Origin: Haloarcula regularis
GTDB taxonomy: Archaea; Halobacteriota; Halobacteria; Halobacteriales; Haloarculaceae
Assembly: GCF_029338315.1 (NCBI RefSeq)
Contig: NZ_CP119794.1
Location: 1 to 64,000, forward strand
Direction: 5' to 3'
Length of the DNA: 64,000 bases
The notes below the pieces were generated by a model. It saw only the letters and a program-made list of their open reading frames with translations, was not told where the DNA came from and did not search any database. Both the position numbers and the translations under genes were made by a program. Positions within the stretch are counted from its first letter, which is position 1; the number at the start of each line of letters is the position of its first letter. Below, piece by piece: positions 30,319 to 39,831 of the stretch.

Positions 30319-33153
30319 TCAGCCCCAGAACGACTGCGTCCGGGCGTACTCTCGCTCCTGACGGAGGATGTCGCGGTAGAACTCGTCCTCGTCCTCGCGC
30401 AGGCGGTTGATGATGCGCGCGGCGTTGTGGGGGCCGACCCCCCGGGCCGCCAGCGCGACTACGGCCTGGCGCCCGTGGGACTGGACCAGCGACCCGGCGC
30501 GGTAGGCCCGCTCGGTCATCTTTTCCTGCTCCTCGTCTCGCTCGTCGGCCCGGACCGCCGACACCACCTCGTCGGCCCACGGGTTCAGCGCCGCGACGCG
30601 TGTCGACCCGCACTTCGGGCACTGGGGCTGGTCGCGCACCCGCTTGACCTGTTGCTTGCGGTCCCACTTCTTGCAGTGGAGACAGCACAGCAGGACGCGG
30701 TCGTTCTGGATGCGCTCGCGGACCGTCTGGATGACGCTCGCGTCGGCGTTCTCCGGCGAGAGCAGTTCGCGACCCGACGAGCGCCCGCCCAGGCCCACCG
30801 GCGTGCGCTCGGCGACCGTCTCGAGGGCGACGTCACCGGACTGCAGCGCCGCGAGCACCTCGGCCGCCGCCTCGATGGCGAGGTCCTCGTGTTTGACCTC
30901 CCTGAGCGCCTCGTCGTACATCGGCGTGTCCTCCAGCGCCGCCAGTAGACGGTCCCGGCCGAAGTCGGTCGAGCCGCGCCCCCGCCAGCGCTTCAGCGAC
31001 CCGAACTTGGTGGCGACCTGGGCGAGCTTGAACTTCAGCGCGTCGGCGTTCTTCAGGCTCAGGTCGACCAGCGCCGGGAGGTGGTCGGGGTCGGTCTCCT
31101 CTATCACCTCGACGACGTCGCCGGCTGTGATGCGCCGCGGCACCTCTAGCTCGATGCGGTACGGGTCCACCTCCATCGCGACCGAGGATCCGGCCCGCTG
31201 ACCCAGCAGCGCCGAGAGGACGCGCCCGAGCGTCTCGTTTATGTTGTGGCCGAAACAGGCGTTGAGCACGACGTCCCGCCCGTGGAACTCGACGAGGACG
31301 GTCCCGTCGTCGGGGATGGCGGCTTCGTGTCGCGCGAGGTCCGAAAGCCCCGTCTCGATGGTCTCGGCGCTCGCGTCGTACCGCGTCGCGAGGTGGGCCG
31401 CGACCGACGCCACGTCGGCCCCGTCCTGTAACTGCCGGCCGGCGACTCGCCGGACCTCGCCGACCTCCTGTGCGACGGCACGCGGGACCGGAATCTCCGA
31501 GCCGACCCACGACGGCACCTCGCCGGCGGGGTCCTCGATGGGTGAGACGGTGACCGTCTCCTCCTCCTCGTCGATGGTCGTGATGCGCCACATCTCCCCG
31601 CGCTGGACGAACACCTCGCCCGGCGTGGCGAAGTTGACGACGAAGCGCTCGTCGAGGGTCCCGACCTGCTTGCCGGAGGCGACGTCCTCGACATCGTAGG
31701 TCGCCTCGTCGGGAATCATCGAGAGGTTCTGGTAGAAGTACTGCCAAGTGCCACGGCGCTTCTCGAGGGTGTCCCGGTCCTCGTCCAGCCAGACGACGTT
31801 GTTGGCCGCGAGTTCCCTGACGACGTCTTTGAACGCCTCCTCTCGGAGGTCCCTGAACGGGTACGCGCGGGTCAGTATCCCGTATGCTTCCATCGCCCGT
31901 ATCTCCCCGGTGTCCATGACCAGGCCCGCGATCTGGTTGGCGACGGTGTCGAGGCTGCCGTCGTGTATCTCGGCGGGTTCCACCTCGCCCTCGCGGGCCT
32001 GGCGGGCGATTGCCAGCGCCTCCAGCGTGTCGTCGGCGTGGGTCGTCACGACGGTGCCCGAGGAGACCTGGTCGCTCCGGTGGCCCGCCCGGCCGATACG
32101 CTGGACGAGGCGCGAGACCTGCCGGGGGCTCCCGTACTGGACGACGTGGTCGACGTGGCCGACGTCGATGCCCAGCTCCATCGAGGACGTACACAGCAGG
32201 GCGTCGAGGTCGCCGTCCTTGAAGCGGTCCTCGACCTCGATGCGGGCCTCCTTCGAGAGCGACCCGTGGTGGACCCCGAGGTCCGTGCCCAGTTCCTTGA
32301 ACCGCGAGCCAAGCGCCTCGGCGGTCTGGCGGGTGTTGACGAACAGGAGCACCGAGTCGTGGGCCGCGATCAGGTCGTCGATGTAGCGGACGTGACTGGC
32401 CGTCTCGGCGTCGGTGACGAGTTTGCTCGACAGCCGTTCGTCGCGCTCTGTCACCGCCGGGCGGACCACCTCGACGTCGAGACGGCTCCCGATGTCGACC
32501 TCGACGATGGCACACGCCGACCCGCCGGTGAGGAACTTCCCGACCGCCTCCGGGTCGCCGACTGTCGCCGAGAGGCCGATGCGCTGGAACGACCCCGCGA
32601 GTTCCGCGAGTCGCTCGAGGCCGACGGTCATCTGAGCGCCGCGTTTCGACGCGGCGAGTTCGTGCACCTCGTCGACGACGACGTGCGAGACGTCCGAAAG
32701 CGCGGTCCGCAACTTCGATCCGGTGAGCATGGCCTGTAGCGTCTCCGGCGTCGTGACCAGCACGTCCGGCGGGTCGTCGGCCTGCTTCTGTCGCTGGTAG
32801 TCGGTCGTGTCGCCGTGGCGGACGTCGACCTCCAGGCCGAGCGTCTCGCCCCACCAGTCGAGGCGCTGGCGCATGTCCCGGTTGAGCGCCCGGAGCGGCG
32901 TGATGTAGAGCGCGCCGATGCCGAATCGCTCCTCGTCGTGTGCCAGCGCGTCGAGCACCGGCAGCATCGCCGTCTCGGTCTTGCCGGTCCCGGTCGGCGC
33001 GACGACGAGGGTGTCGCGCCCGCGCACCAGCGTCGGAATCGCACGCCGCTGTGGCTCGGTCGGCGTCGAGAACCCCCGCTCCGAGAGGGCGCTCCGAACC
33101 TCGTCACCCAGCGCGGTGAACGCCGCCTCGCCCCGCACGGCCCCGTCGGTCAT
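30319..33153 (-). CDS. Lhr-family superfamily 2 helicase
   Basis: 944 residues. The RecA1 domain has Walker A APTGTGKT (52-59), DEVH (161-164) and SAT (about 195). RecA2 ends with QRIGRAGHR. Winged-helix and Lhr-core domains follow (about 400-800), then a C-terminal zinc motif (CCLHCKKW ... CPKCG, about 822-850). Lhr enzymes unwind DNA-RNA and DNA-DNA with 3'-5' polarity and act in repair or RNA handling. The length suits the archaeal Lhr group lacking the bacterial extension. It converges on the ribbon gene with 8 bp between. Confidence 0.9.
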   Translation of the reverse strand: MTDGAVRGEAAFTALGDEVRSALSERGFSTPTEPQRRAIPTLVRGRDTLVVAPTGTGKTETAMLPVLDALAHDEERFGIGALYITPLRALNRDMRQRLDWWGETLGLEVDVRHGDTTDYQRQKQADDPPDVLVTTPETLQAMLTGSKLRTALSDVSHVVVDEVHELAASKRGAQMTVGLERLAELAGSFQRIGLSATVGDPEAVGKFLTGGSACAIVEVDIGSRLDVEVVRPAVTERDERLSSKLVTDAETASHVRYIDDLIAAHDSVLLFVNTRQTAEALGSRFKELGTDLGVHHGSLSKEARIEVEDRFKDGDLDALLCTSSMELGIDVGHVDHVVQYGSPRQVSRLVQRIGRAGHRSDQVSSGTVVTTHADDTLEALAIARQAREGEVEPAEIHDGSLDTVANQIAGLVMDTGEIRAMEAYGILTRAYPFRDLREEAFKDVVRELAANNVVWLDEDRDTLEKRRGTWQYFYQNLSMIPDEATYDVEDVASGKQVGTLDERFVVNFATPGEVFVQRGEMWRITTIDEEEETVTVSPIEDPAGEVPSWVGSEIPVPRAVAQEVGEVRRVAGRQLQDGADVASVAAHLATRYDASAETIETGLSDLARHEAAIPDDGTVLVEFHGRDVVLNACFGHNINETLGRVLSALLGQRAGSSVAMEVDPYRIELEVPRRITAGDVVEVIEETDPDHLPALVDLSLKNADALKFKLAQVATKFGSLKRWRGRGSTDFGRDRLLAALEDTPMYDEALREVKHEDLAIEAAAEVLAALQSGDVALETVAERTPVGLGGRSSGRELLSPENADASVIQTVRERIQNDRVLLCCLHCKKWDRKQQVKRVRDQPQCPKCGSTRVAALNPWADEVVSAVRADERDEEQEKMTERAYRAGSLVQSHGRQAVVALAARGVGPHNAARIINRLREDEDEFYRDILRQEREYARTQSFWG

Positions 33154-33241
33154 CGGGGTCGACTAGCCGCCGCAACTGGTTAAACACGTTGTGTCGTCGT
33201 GAGTCGACTCGAACACACTGGCCGCGAGGCCCCCGGCCTGG

Positions 33242-33865
33242 TCACTCGCGCCCGTCGTCCGCTTCCCGCTCGCCGTCCGCGTCCTCGTGCTCGCCGGGGA
33301 GTCGCTCGCGGCGCTCCTCGGCGGTCACCTCGACCGCCGTCGCAGTCCGCTTTGCCTCGGCGGCCTCCTCGACGGCGGCGTCCGCCGTCTCCATCGCCCC
33401 CGTGGTCTTGTCCCGCACCTCGGCGGCCTCCTCGACGTGCTCGCCCGTCTCCTCGATGTCCGCCGCGGCCCCTTCGACCGTCTCCGCGGCTCCCTCGACT
33501 TCCTCGGCAGTCTCCTCTAGCTCCGCCGCGGTCTCCTCGAGTTGCTCCGCGGCGTGCTCGAGGTCGGCCGCGGCCTGGGCGACCTCGGTCGTCCCGCGCT
33601 GGTAGACCCGCCCCAGCACCACGAACTCGACGATACCCGAGAGCACGAGGACGGCGACGGCGACGGCCGTCGCGACCCCCAGCACCGACGCCGCGTCGGC
33701 TCCGAGGCTCACCAGTCCGCCCTGGACGGCGACGTAGGCCAGCGCAAGGGCAGCGGCGAGGACGAACGTCGCGCGGACGAACAGCCGGTAGGCCCGCGCT
33801 CGCTCCCCGAACAACAGCGCCTCGAATCGGCCCCCGAGCCGACCGAACGGCGAGTCGTCTGGCAT
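33242..33865 (-). CDS. membrane protein with long acidic coiled coil
   Basis: 207 residues. Two membrane helices (about 30-52 and 58-82) precede a Glu/Ala-rich coiled coil (about 95-185) with heptad-like runs such as EQLEETAAELEETAEEVEG, and a charged tail. No family is recognised. It could be a membrane-tethered structural or methyl-accepting-like rod without a signalling domain. The ATG at 33865 is preferred; an upstream ATG adds six residues. Confidence 0.65.
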   Translation of the reverse strand: MPDDSPFGRLGGRFEALLFGERARAYRLFVRATFVLAAALALAYVAVQGGLVSLGADAASVLGVATAVAVAVLVLSGIVEFVVLGRVYQRGTTEVAQAAADLEHAAEQLEETAAELEETAEEVEGAAETVEGAAADIEETGEHVEEAAEVRDKTTGAMETADAAVEEAAEAKRTATAVEVTAEERRERLPGEHEDADGEREADDGRE

Positions 33866-33979
33866 ACCCTGACCGGAGGCCATCTGTCTACATAAGCGTT
33901 GGTGGGTGTGCCACGCCACCGGCGCGGCGCTGCCGGGGCCGACCACATGTTCAAGGGCGTCCGGCGTCCATGAGCGGTC

Positions 33980-34750
33980 ATGTATCTCGCCGACGAGGCC
34001 TGGCCGGACCTCGAATCGTACTTCGACGCCGAATCGCTCGCGATCGTTCCCCTGGGGTCGACCGAACAGCACGGCCCGCACCTTCCCGAGGGGACCGACC
34101 ACATCATCGCCGAGTCCTTCGCCAGGGCCGCCGCCGAGCGGACCGACTACCTCTGTACGCCGACCATCAACGTCGGCGTCAGCCCCCACCACCGCCAGTT
34201 CCACGGCACCATGTGGGCCGACCCGGGGCCGTTCCGGGATTACCTCGAGAGCCTCACCCGTAACCTCGCGTACCACGGCATCGACCGCGTCGTCTACGTC
34301 AACGCCCACGGCGGCAACGTCGAACACCTCCGGGAGGTGGGGCGGCGGCTCCGTGACGACGGCACGATGTACGCCCTCGAGTGGATGTGGGACGAGAGCA
34401 TCACCGACCGCATCGAGGACGCCTTCGAGCATCCCGGCCCCCACGGCGGTCCGAAGGAGACGGCGCTCGTCCAGCACCTGGCCGGCGACCTCGTGCACGA
34501 GGACCGCCTGGAGGAGGCCCGGGACGGCGGGCTCGTTGACTTCGACGACGAGACGGGGCGGGTCCACGGCGCCCGGACGTTCTACGACGCGATCGACAAC
34601 ACGGAGAACGGCGTGCTCGGCGACCAGACGGACGCCAGCGCCGATGTCGGCGCCGAGCTGTTCGAGGCCGCACTGGACCACCTCTGTCGGCTCTGTTCGT
34701 GGCTCGACGACCGGCCGGCCGAGGCGCTGCTCCCGGCCGACCACGTGTGA
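33980..34750 (+). CDS. creatininase-family amidohydrolase
   Basis: 256 residues with the family's metal-site marks: PLGSTEQHGPHLPEGTDH (Glu, His, Asp at about 26-41), HHRQFHGTM and NAHGGN (about 112-117). Archaeal members include ArfB, which removes a formyl group in riboflavin and F420 synthesis. Since the ArfC reductase gene lies at 41716, that role is possible but unproven. The gene stands alone. Confidence 0.8.
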   Translation: MYLADEAWPDLESYFDAESLAIVPLGSTEQHGPHLPEGTDHIIAESFARAAAERTDYLCTPTINVGVSPHHRQFHGTMWADPGPFRDYLESLTRNLAYHGIDRVVYVNAHGGNVEHLREVGRRLRDDGTMYALEWMWDESITDRIEDAFEHPGPHGGPKETALVQHLAGDLVHEDRLEEARDGGLVDFDDETGRVHGARTFYDAIDNTENGVLGDQTDASADVGAELFEAALDHLCRLCSWLDDRPAEALLPADHV

Positions 34751-34811
34751 GCAAGGTCAGGATGGGGGGACAACGAGAAATAACCCGGACGAGTCTTTCG
34801 AGATCAGGCCC

Positions 34812-35024
34812 TCACTTGCGACTCTCGACCTGCTGTGAGAGGTCCAGTCGTACCGGATGCCCGCGAGGGGAGGGCGTCCTGTCCGCCTCCGGCCGACGTT
34901 CGGGGTAGGACGTCTCGGTCATCGAGAACTGTGTGCCACACTTACAGGTCACGCTCCCGCCGTGGTCGATGGTGAGCCAGGTACCACACTCGGCACAGTA
35001 AATCTCTGTTTTCTCGCGGGTCAT
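34812..35024 (-). CDS. small zinc-ribbon protein
   Basis: 70 residues. A single Cys pattern (CAECGTWLTIDHGGSVTCKC) probably binds one zinc. A basic, Pro-rich tail follows. Function unknown. Such small zinc proteins are frequent in haloarchaea. Confidence 0.6.
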   Translation of the reverse strand: MTREKTEIYCAECGTWLTIDHGGSVTCKCGTQFSMTETSYPERRPEADRTPSPRGHPVRLDLSQQVESRK

Positions 35025-35238
35025 CGAACGGGTATCGTCTCCCTACGGACGTTAGTATATACTGCTTACCAGCCATTATCAACGGAGAAATCTGAATTCC
35101 ACCACTTTTCGCCGAGAAATAGTGACAATTTTCCGCGCCAGTTTCGTCGCGGACGCCCCGCCGGACGCGTACGCAGCTGGTACGTGTTACCGACGTAACT
35201 CGCTCTTACTTAGGTCACTGTCCCCGGCCCCACCTCGC
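35025..35238. other. intergenic region, no gene seen
   Basis: About 214 bp. It contains the palindrome AGTATATACT (near 35053-35062), which can serve as a TATA box on either strand; on the minus strand it lies 29-38 nt before the zinc-ribbon gene start. I found no coding or RNA gene here. Confidence 0.4.
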
Positions 35239-35997
35239 TTAGACTCGCCGGTAGGGGCCGAGTCGGGTCCCGTCGAGCAGGAACGCCTCCCCGCCGTCGA
35301 GGGCGGCCGGGAGGAACGGCGCGAGGAAGTCCTGTCCCTCGACGTTCACCCAGGTCCCGCCCGAGCGGTCGTTGAACGCCGGAAAGACGACGAGGTCGGC
35401 GTCTGCCCCGACGGGGGCGTCGAAGGGGTCCCGGTCGAGTGAGCCCCGGAGCCAGGCACGCTCCTTGCGGACGCCGCCGACCTCGTCCTGAAGGCGGACC
35501 ACTGGGTGCTCGTGGCCCACGCATACCACGTCGGCCGCGAGGACGTCCGGCGACGGCCAGGTGTGGCCGTGGACGAACCCCACGTCGCCGAGGCGGATGC
35601 CGTGGGCCGGCGTCATCGTCACGCCCGCGCCGATGGACTCCAGTACGTCCTCCAGGTCGCCGTCGTGGTTGCCCTTCACCAGCGTCACGGGGACGGCGAG
35701 CGCGTCGAACAGGGCGGCCAGTTCGGCCCGCTCCTCGGCGAACGGGTCGCCGATAGCGTGCCCGAGGTCGCCCAGGACCACGACGCGGTCCGGGGCCGCC
35801 CGGTCGACGAGGTCCGTCAGACGGCGCCGCCGGTCCTCGGCCGCCGACGCGAGTTCGACCCCCTCGTAGCGCAGGCCGGCCTCGATGCCGGCGTGGTAGT
35901 CGGCGACGACGAGCAGTCGCTCGCCGCCGGCTTCGACCGTCGCGGCGGGGACGCCCGGGAGCGGTTCGACCGCCATCGGCCCGACGTTGGCGGCCAC
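35239..35997 (-). CDS. rpe: Rpe-like calcineurin-type metallophosphoesterase
   Basis: 252 residues with the metallophosphoesterase motifs in order: DYH (about 33-35), GDLGH, GNHD and GHEHP. It should hydrolyse phosphoesters with two metals. It lies 19 bp after rpap on the same strand, completing the rpa-rpap-rpe order known from Haloferax volcanii, where rpe is co-transcribed with rpa1. Its substrate is unknown. ATG at 35997 or 35976 could be the start. Confidence 0.85.
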   Translation of the reverse strand: MAANVGPMAVEPLPGVPAATVEAGGERLLVVADYHAGIEAGLRYEGVELASAAEDRRRRLTDLVDRAAPDRVVVLGDLGHAIGDPFAEERAELAALFDALAVPVTLVKGNHDGDLEDVLESIGAGVTMTPAHGIRLGDVGFVHGHTWPSPDVLAADVVCVGHEHPVVRLQDEVGGVRKERAWLRGSLDRDPFDAPVGADADLVVFPAFNDRSGGTWVNVEGQDFLAPFLPAALDGGEAFLLDGTRLGPYRRV

Positions 35998-36016
35998 GCG
36001 AGAAAAGCGCCGCGTC

Positions 36017-37777
36017 TCAGATCGGGGTCAGCTTGCCGTCTTCGGGTTCGTAGCAGCGACCGCCCATCAGCGCGTCCTGGATGGCGTCCTCGACGGCCGC
36101 CGGGTCGGCGCCGTGGCGGTCGGCAACGGCCCCGATCAGGTCTTCCCGGTCGGCACCTGTGCCGTCGTCGAGGTCGGTCATCGCTTCCATCACGGCGTCC
36201 TCGAGGTCGACGTCGGCCGCGTCCGCGGTCTCAGAACTGCCGGCGTCGGAGGCCGAACCGTCGGCCGTCGGGGCCGTTGCGTCCTCGGTCGCCGGGTCCC
36301 CCGCCGGGACGTCCTCGCTCCCCGACGTCGACGTACCGCTCTCCGCTGTCGCTGCGGTCGACTCCTCGGCCTCCGCCGCGACTCGTTCGACCTCCTCGGG
36401 ACTGGGCGTCTCGATGTCGGCCTCGCCGGGGTCGTCGACGTCGGTCCCGCTCTGGAACTCCGTCCCGAACTCCGACTCGATCTGTTCGCGCTCGTCCTCG
36501 TCGAGCTCGAACTCGGGGTCGAAGTCCCCGAGGTCGTCGTCCGCGTCGGTCGCCGGCTCGGCATCGGTCGCCGGCTCGGCGTCGGTCGCCGTATCTCCAG
36601 CGGGCCCGGCGTCGGCCTCGCTGGCCCCTGCTTCCCCCGGATCGGGGTCGGGACTTGCCGACGGGGCTTTGTCGGTACCAGCATCGGCCGCACTCATCGC
36701 GGTCGACTCTGTCGACACCGTTGACTCCGTCTCCGCGGGACCAGTCTCGACTTGGTCCTCGGGCGCTGGGTCGCGCTCGCTGTCAGCGGTGGACGTCTCG
36801 TCCGGGGAGGTCGAATCGCCCGCCTGTTCTGTGGCCGCCGCGCCCTCGTCTGGCTCGGTGGCCTCACTCTCGGTGGGCTCGGTCGACGTCGGTTCGGTCG
36901 CACTCGACGGGGCCTCTGTCGTCGGCTCGGTCGCACCAGCTGACGCCTCGCTCGTCGGTTCGGCGTCACCCGGTTCAGTACTGTCCGTCGCCGTCGCTGT
37001 GACCCTCTCGCCCGCCGGTTCAGGTTCGGGGTCCGGTACCGACACTTCGGCGTCGGCGAGCAACGGAATCGGGTCGTCCGTGCCGTCGTCGGGGCGCATC
37101 GACACGCCGCGGGCCTCGTCTCGCTCGCCGGTGACGACGCGGGCCGCGTCGAGCGCCGTCTCCCGGAGCGCCCGGAGGTAGTCGCCGGTGGTGCCGTAGT
37201 GGTCCAGCGCCAGCGTGACGCCGGCGGCCTGGGCCTCGGTGTACCCGCTGGCCTCGAGCGCGCGCCGCAACTCGTCGCCCGCGAGCCCCGTCTGCTTGGC
37301 GCTCGCGAGCAGCCCGACGCGCTCGACGGTCTGCTCGGCGGCCTGGACCACCCAGCGGTCCCGCGTCTCGGCGTCCACCTCGCTGATACTCTCCGGGCGG
37401 ATGGAGGTGTACACCCGGTCGCTGTCCTCCGGCTCGAAGGTTCGTGCCTTGCCCGTCACCGCGACGAACATCGGCGGCTCGGCCGACTCGAGGAACGCCA
37501 GCGCCTCGGGCTGGTACTGCCCGGCGTAGACGACGAACGCGCCCGTCGAGTCGGCGACTCGCGCCCGGAGCACCTCCTGGTTGACGGACTCGACCTCGGT
37601 CAGCACGCCGACGGCGAACAGACGGTTGACTCGCGCGCCGGTCGGCGTGACCACGTAGTTGGGCGCCCGCTCCTCGTCGGACTCGGAGTACGAGAAGTCG
37701 GCGTCGTCGAACTCCGTGGCGAACAGGCGGTAGGCGACCTCTCGCAGTCGGGGCTGGTCGTCGCCGTTCGCGCTCAT
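36017..37777 (-). CDS. rpap1: RPA-associated protein (RPAP)
   Basis: 586 residues. The N-terminal OB-fold region (1-180; REVAYRLFATEFDDADFSY, APNYVVTPTGARVNRLFAVG) matches haloarchaeal RPA-associated proteins, which bind RPA to form the single-stranded-DNA complex. A very long acidic linker (about 235-500) is full of ATDAEP- and ESTEPT-like repeats. A C-terminal winged-helix-like segment (about 530-586) closes the protein. The start overlaps the rpa stop (ATGA). Confidence 0.9.
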   Translation of the reverse strand: MSANGDDQPRLREVAYRLFATEFDDADFSYSESDEERAPNYVVTPTGARVNRLFAVGVLTEVESVNQEVLRARVADSTGAFVVYAGQYQPEALAFLESAEPPMFVAVTGKARTFEPEDSDRVYTSIRPESISEVDAETRDRWVVQAAEQTVERVGLLASAKQTGLAGDELRRALEASGYTEAQAAGVTLALDHYGTTGDYLRALRETALDAARVVTGERDEARGVSMRPDDGTDDPIPLLADAEVSVPDPEPEPAGERVTATATDSTEPGDAEPTSEASAGATEPTTEAPSSATEPTSTEPTESEATEPDEGAAATEQAGDSTSPDETSTADSERDPAPEDQVETGPAETESTVSTESTAMSAADAGTDKAPSASPDPDPGEAGASEADAGPAGDTATDAEPATDAEPATDADDDLGDFDPEFELDEDEREQIESEFGTEFQSGTDVDDPGEADIETPSPEEVERVAAEAEESTAATAESGTSTSGSEDVPAGDPATEDATAPTADGSASDAGSSETADAADVDLEDAVMEAMTDLDDGTGADREDLIGAVADRHGADPAAVEDAIQDALMGGRCYEPEDGKLTPI

Positions 37778-39052
37778 GCGTCCACCTCCCGGAGGAAGGC
37801 CGTGGCACGCTCGGCCGGGTCCTCGGCGGCCGCCTCGAACGACGAGGCGTTGTGGTTGACGCCGTACTCGTCGATGGACAGCGACCCGCGGACGACGAAC
37901 TCGCGGCCGACGATGCGCTCGGCGATGCGGTCGGCGACCACGGATTTGTCCATCGCGTCGCGTGCGTGTTCGCGCGCCTCGTCGATGTCACCGCCGTAGA
38001 CGGTCGCCGTGAGGTCGGCGTCGAGGATGACCGTCGCGGTGGCCGTTCCATCGTCGAGGATGGCCTTCGTCCGGAGGTCGTCCTCGCCCTCGACGGTGCC
38101 GTGGGTCCGGCACTGGCCGTTCTGGATGACGCGACCGCACTCCGGACAGCGCTCGATGAGGCCCGACCCGTCGCGCACCTCGATGACGTTGCCGCGCAGT
38201 TCGACGTCGAACAGTCCGCCGCTGTCGATCGCCTCGCGGATGGCCATCTGCGGGGCGCTGTCGGTGGCCTGCACCGGCGTCTCCAGCGGCGTGACCGCCG
38301 AGAACTCCGAGAGGTTGACCGCCGGCGCGCCGCGGAACTCGCGGACGAACGTCTCCTCGATACGGACCGACGCCCCCTCACTGAGCTCGTCGTGGGGGTC
38401 CCAGTCGGTGAAGGGCGTCCGGGCGCTCTCGTCGCCGAGGACGCCGCTCAGGATCGTCGTCTCGCCGTCGCGGCCGTCGATGACCTTCTCCTCGCACTCC
38501 AGGACCTCGACCTCGACGTTGATGCCGCGGTCGCCGGGCGTGACCTCGCTCAGCTGCCGGTCGCCGCCGACGCGGGCGTCGACCGCGAGGTCCTCCTCGA
38601 GGACCGTCGCCCGGGTGCTGTCGCCGAGGTTGAGCTCCGGCTGGCCCTCGTACTCGCGGAGGCTGACGTTCTCGAGCTTGAGCGTCTGGCCCGGCGCCAG
38701 GTCGCCGTCGAACCCGTCCCAGGCCGTATAGGAGATGGTCCCGGTCTCGTCGGCGAGTTCGCCCTCGCGGATGACGTGTTCCTCGTCGTTGTACTGGATG
38801 GTCCGGTGGCCGGCGGTCAGCACGACCGCGGTGACCGTGACGTTCGAATCGCCGGGTCACCTCGGCGATGGGCTTGCGCTGCCCGGCCCCGTCACTGCTT
38901 CCGGAGCCGCTCCCGTACTTCCGGCGGGCGCTCTGTTTGGCCTCGTCCATCGGCACCGAGTAGCTGACGAGTTTCTCTAAGTGCTGTGTGACCTCCTCTT
39001 TGTCGACGCCGAGGTCGGAGGCGAGTTCCTCGGCATGGTCTTCGAGAGACAT
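37774..39052 (-). pseudogene. rpa1: replication protein A (single-stranded-DNA-binding), frameshifted as sequenced
   Basis: About 426 residues after repair. The N-terminal helical part is SLEDHAEELASDLGVDKEEV. Repeated OB folds follow, each with the GDSNVTVTAVVL or GDRGINVEVEVLE start, and a zinc motif (CPECGRVIQNGQCRTHG, about 270-290) sits before the last OB fold. Two bases are missing from the C run of the coding strand at 38854-38856, between EVT and PGDSNV. RPA protects single strands in replication and repair, so the break is almost surely an assembly error. It is first in the rpa-rpap-rpe operon. Confidence 0.88.
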
Positions 39053-39309
39053 CGAACTGTCGTTCGGCGGGGGCAGGGAAAAGGGTTTGCGGGGCTGTCT
39101 CGCGGTCGGCGGCGGGCCGTCCGACAGGGAACCGGACACTGGCCCGAGAGTGTCGGTCGACGCACCAATTGCCACCACGCTTATCTACCAGAGTGGCATC
39201 GCTGTGGGTATGGGTCACACGTGCAACCCGGCCCGGGTCACCGGGGTGTGCCGCGTGAGCGACGGCGATTCCACCGACGGTAGACGGGACGGGACCAGGA
39301 GGGACTGAC

Positions 39310-39768
39310 GTGGCCGGAGTCTTCGGGTCGAAGCCGTCGGACGCACACGTCATCTGGCGGACCGGGCGGAACGACGACGGGAAGAAGAAGTTCGACTTCG
39401 AGTACCTGCGCCTCTGGGCCGCCCACTTCGGGGTCGACTACGAGCAGTGGACGCGAACCGACCACGAGCGGAGCGACGAACCCCGCGTACAGCACGCCTG
39501 CGTGTTCAACTGGGCGACGATCGGCGGCCAGGAGATAACCATCGACGACTCGAACTGGTCGATGGGCCAGCAGCGAAAGCCCCGGACGTTCGTCGAGATA
39601 GACGAGGCCGGCGTCGCCCGCATCAAGGGCTGGTCGGCCGAGGCCATCCTCGACGTGGCCGAACTCGTCGTCGACGGTCCGGCGTTCGACCTGAAGACGG
39701 TCGACGGTGCGGTCAAGCAACTGGACGCGACGACTCTGGCGGACCCGCCCGAGGACGACGCCGGCTGA
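39310..39768 (+). CDS. haloarchaeal protein of unknown function
   Basis: 152 residues starting with a GTG. It is rich in Trp and charged residues (VIWRTGRNDDGKKKFDFEYL, WAAHFGVDYEQW, RKPRTFVEIDEAG) and has no membrane span or Cys motif. I do not recognise it. A possible 32-codon open frame (39210-39308, beginning MGHTCNPARVTG) ends two bases before this start and could be a leader peptide; I rate that low. Confidence 0.6.
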   Translation: MAGVFGSKPSDAHVIWRTGRNDDGKKKFDFEYLRLWAAHFGVDYEQWTRTDHERSDEPRVQHACVFNWATIGGQEITIDDSNWSMGQQRKPRTFVEIDEAGVARIKGWSAEAILDVAELVVDGPAFDLKTVDGAVKQLDATTLADPPEDDAG

Positions 39769-39831
39769 GACTGCCCGGCGGGCGTCGTCGAACCGGCACC
39801 TTTGTGTGTGCCGTATGCGGATGGCCCACGT

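Noticed and set aside
36540..36600. Short repeats in the rpap gene as a possible CRISPR array
   Set aside because: The units are in-frame, contiguous and encode acidic residues. There are no spacers and no cas genes.
39210..39308. A 32-codon open frame before the 152-residue protein as a leader peptide
   Set aside because: There is no motif or ribosome-binding site. It remains only a mention under the neighbouring gene.
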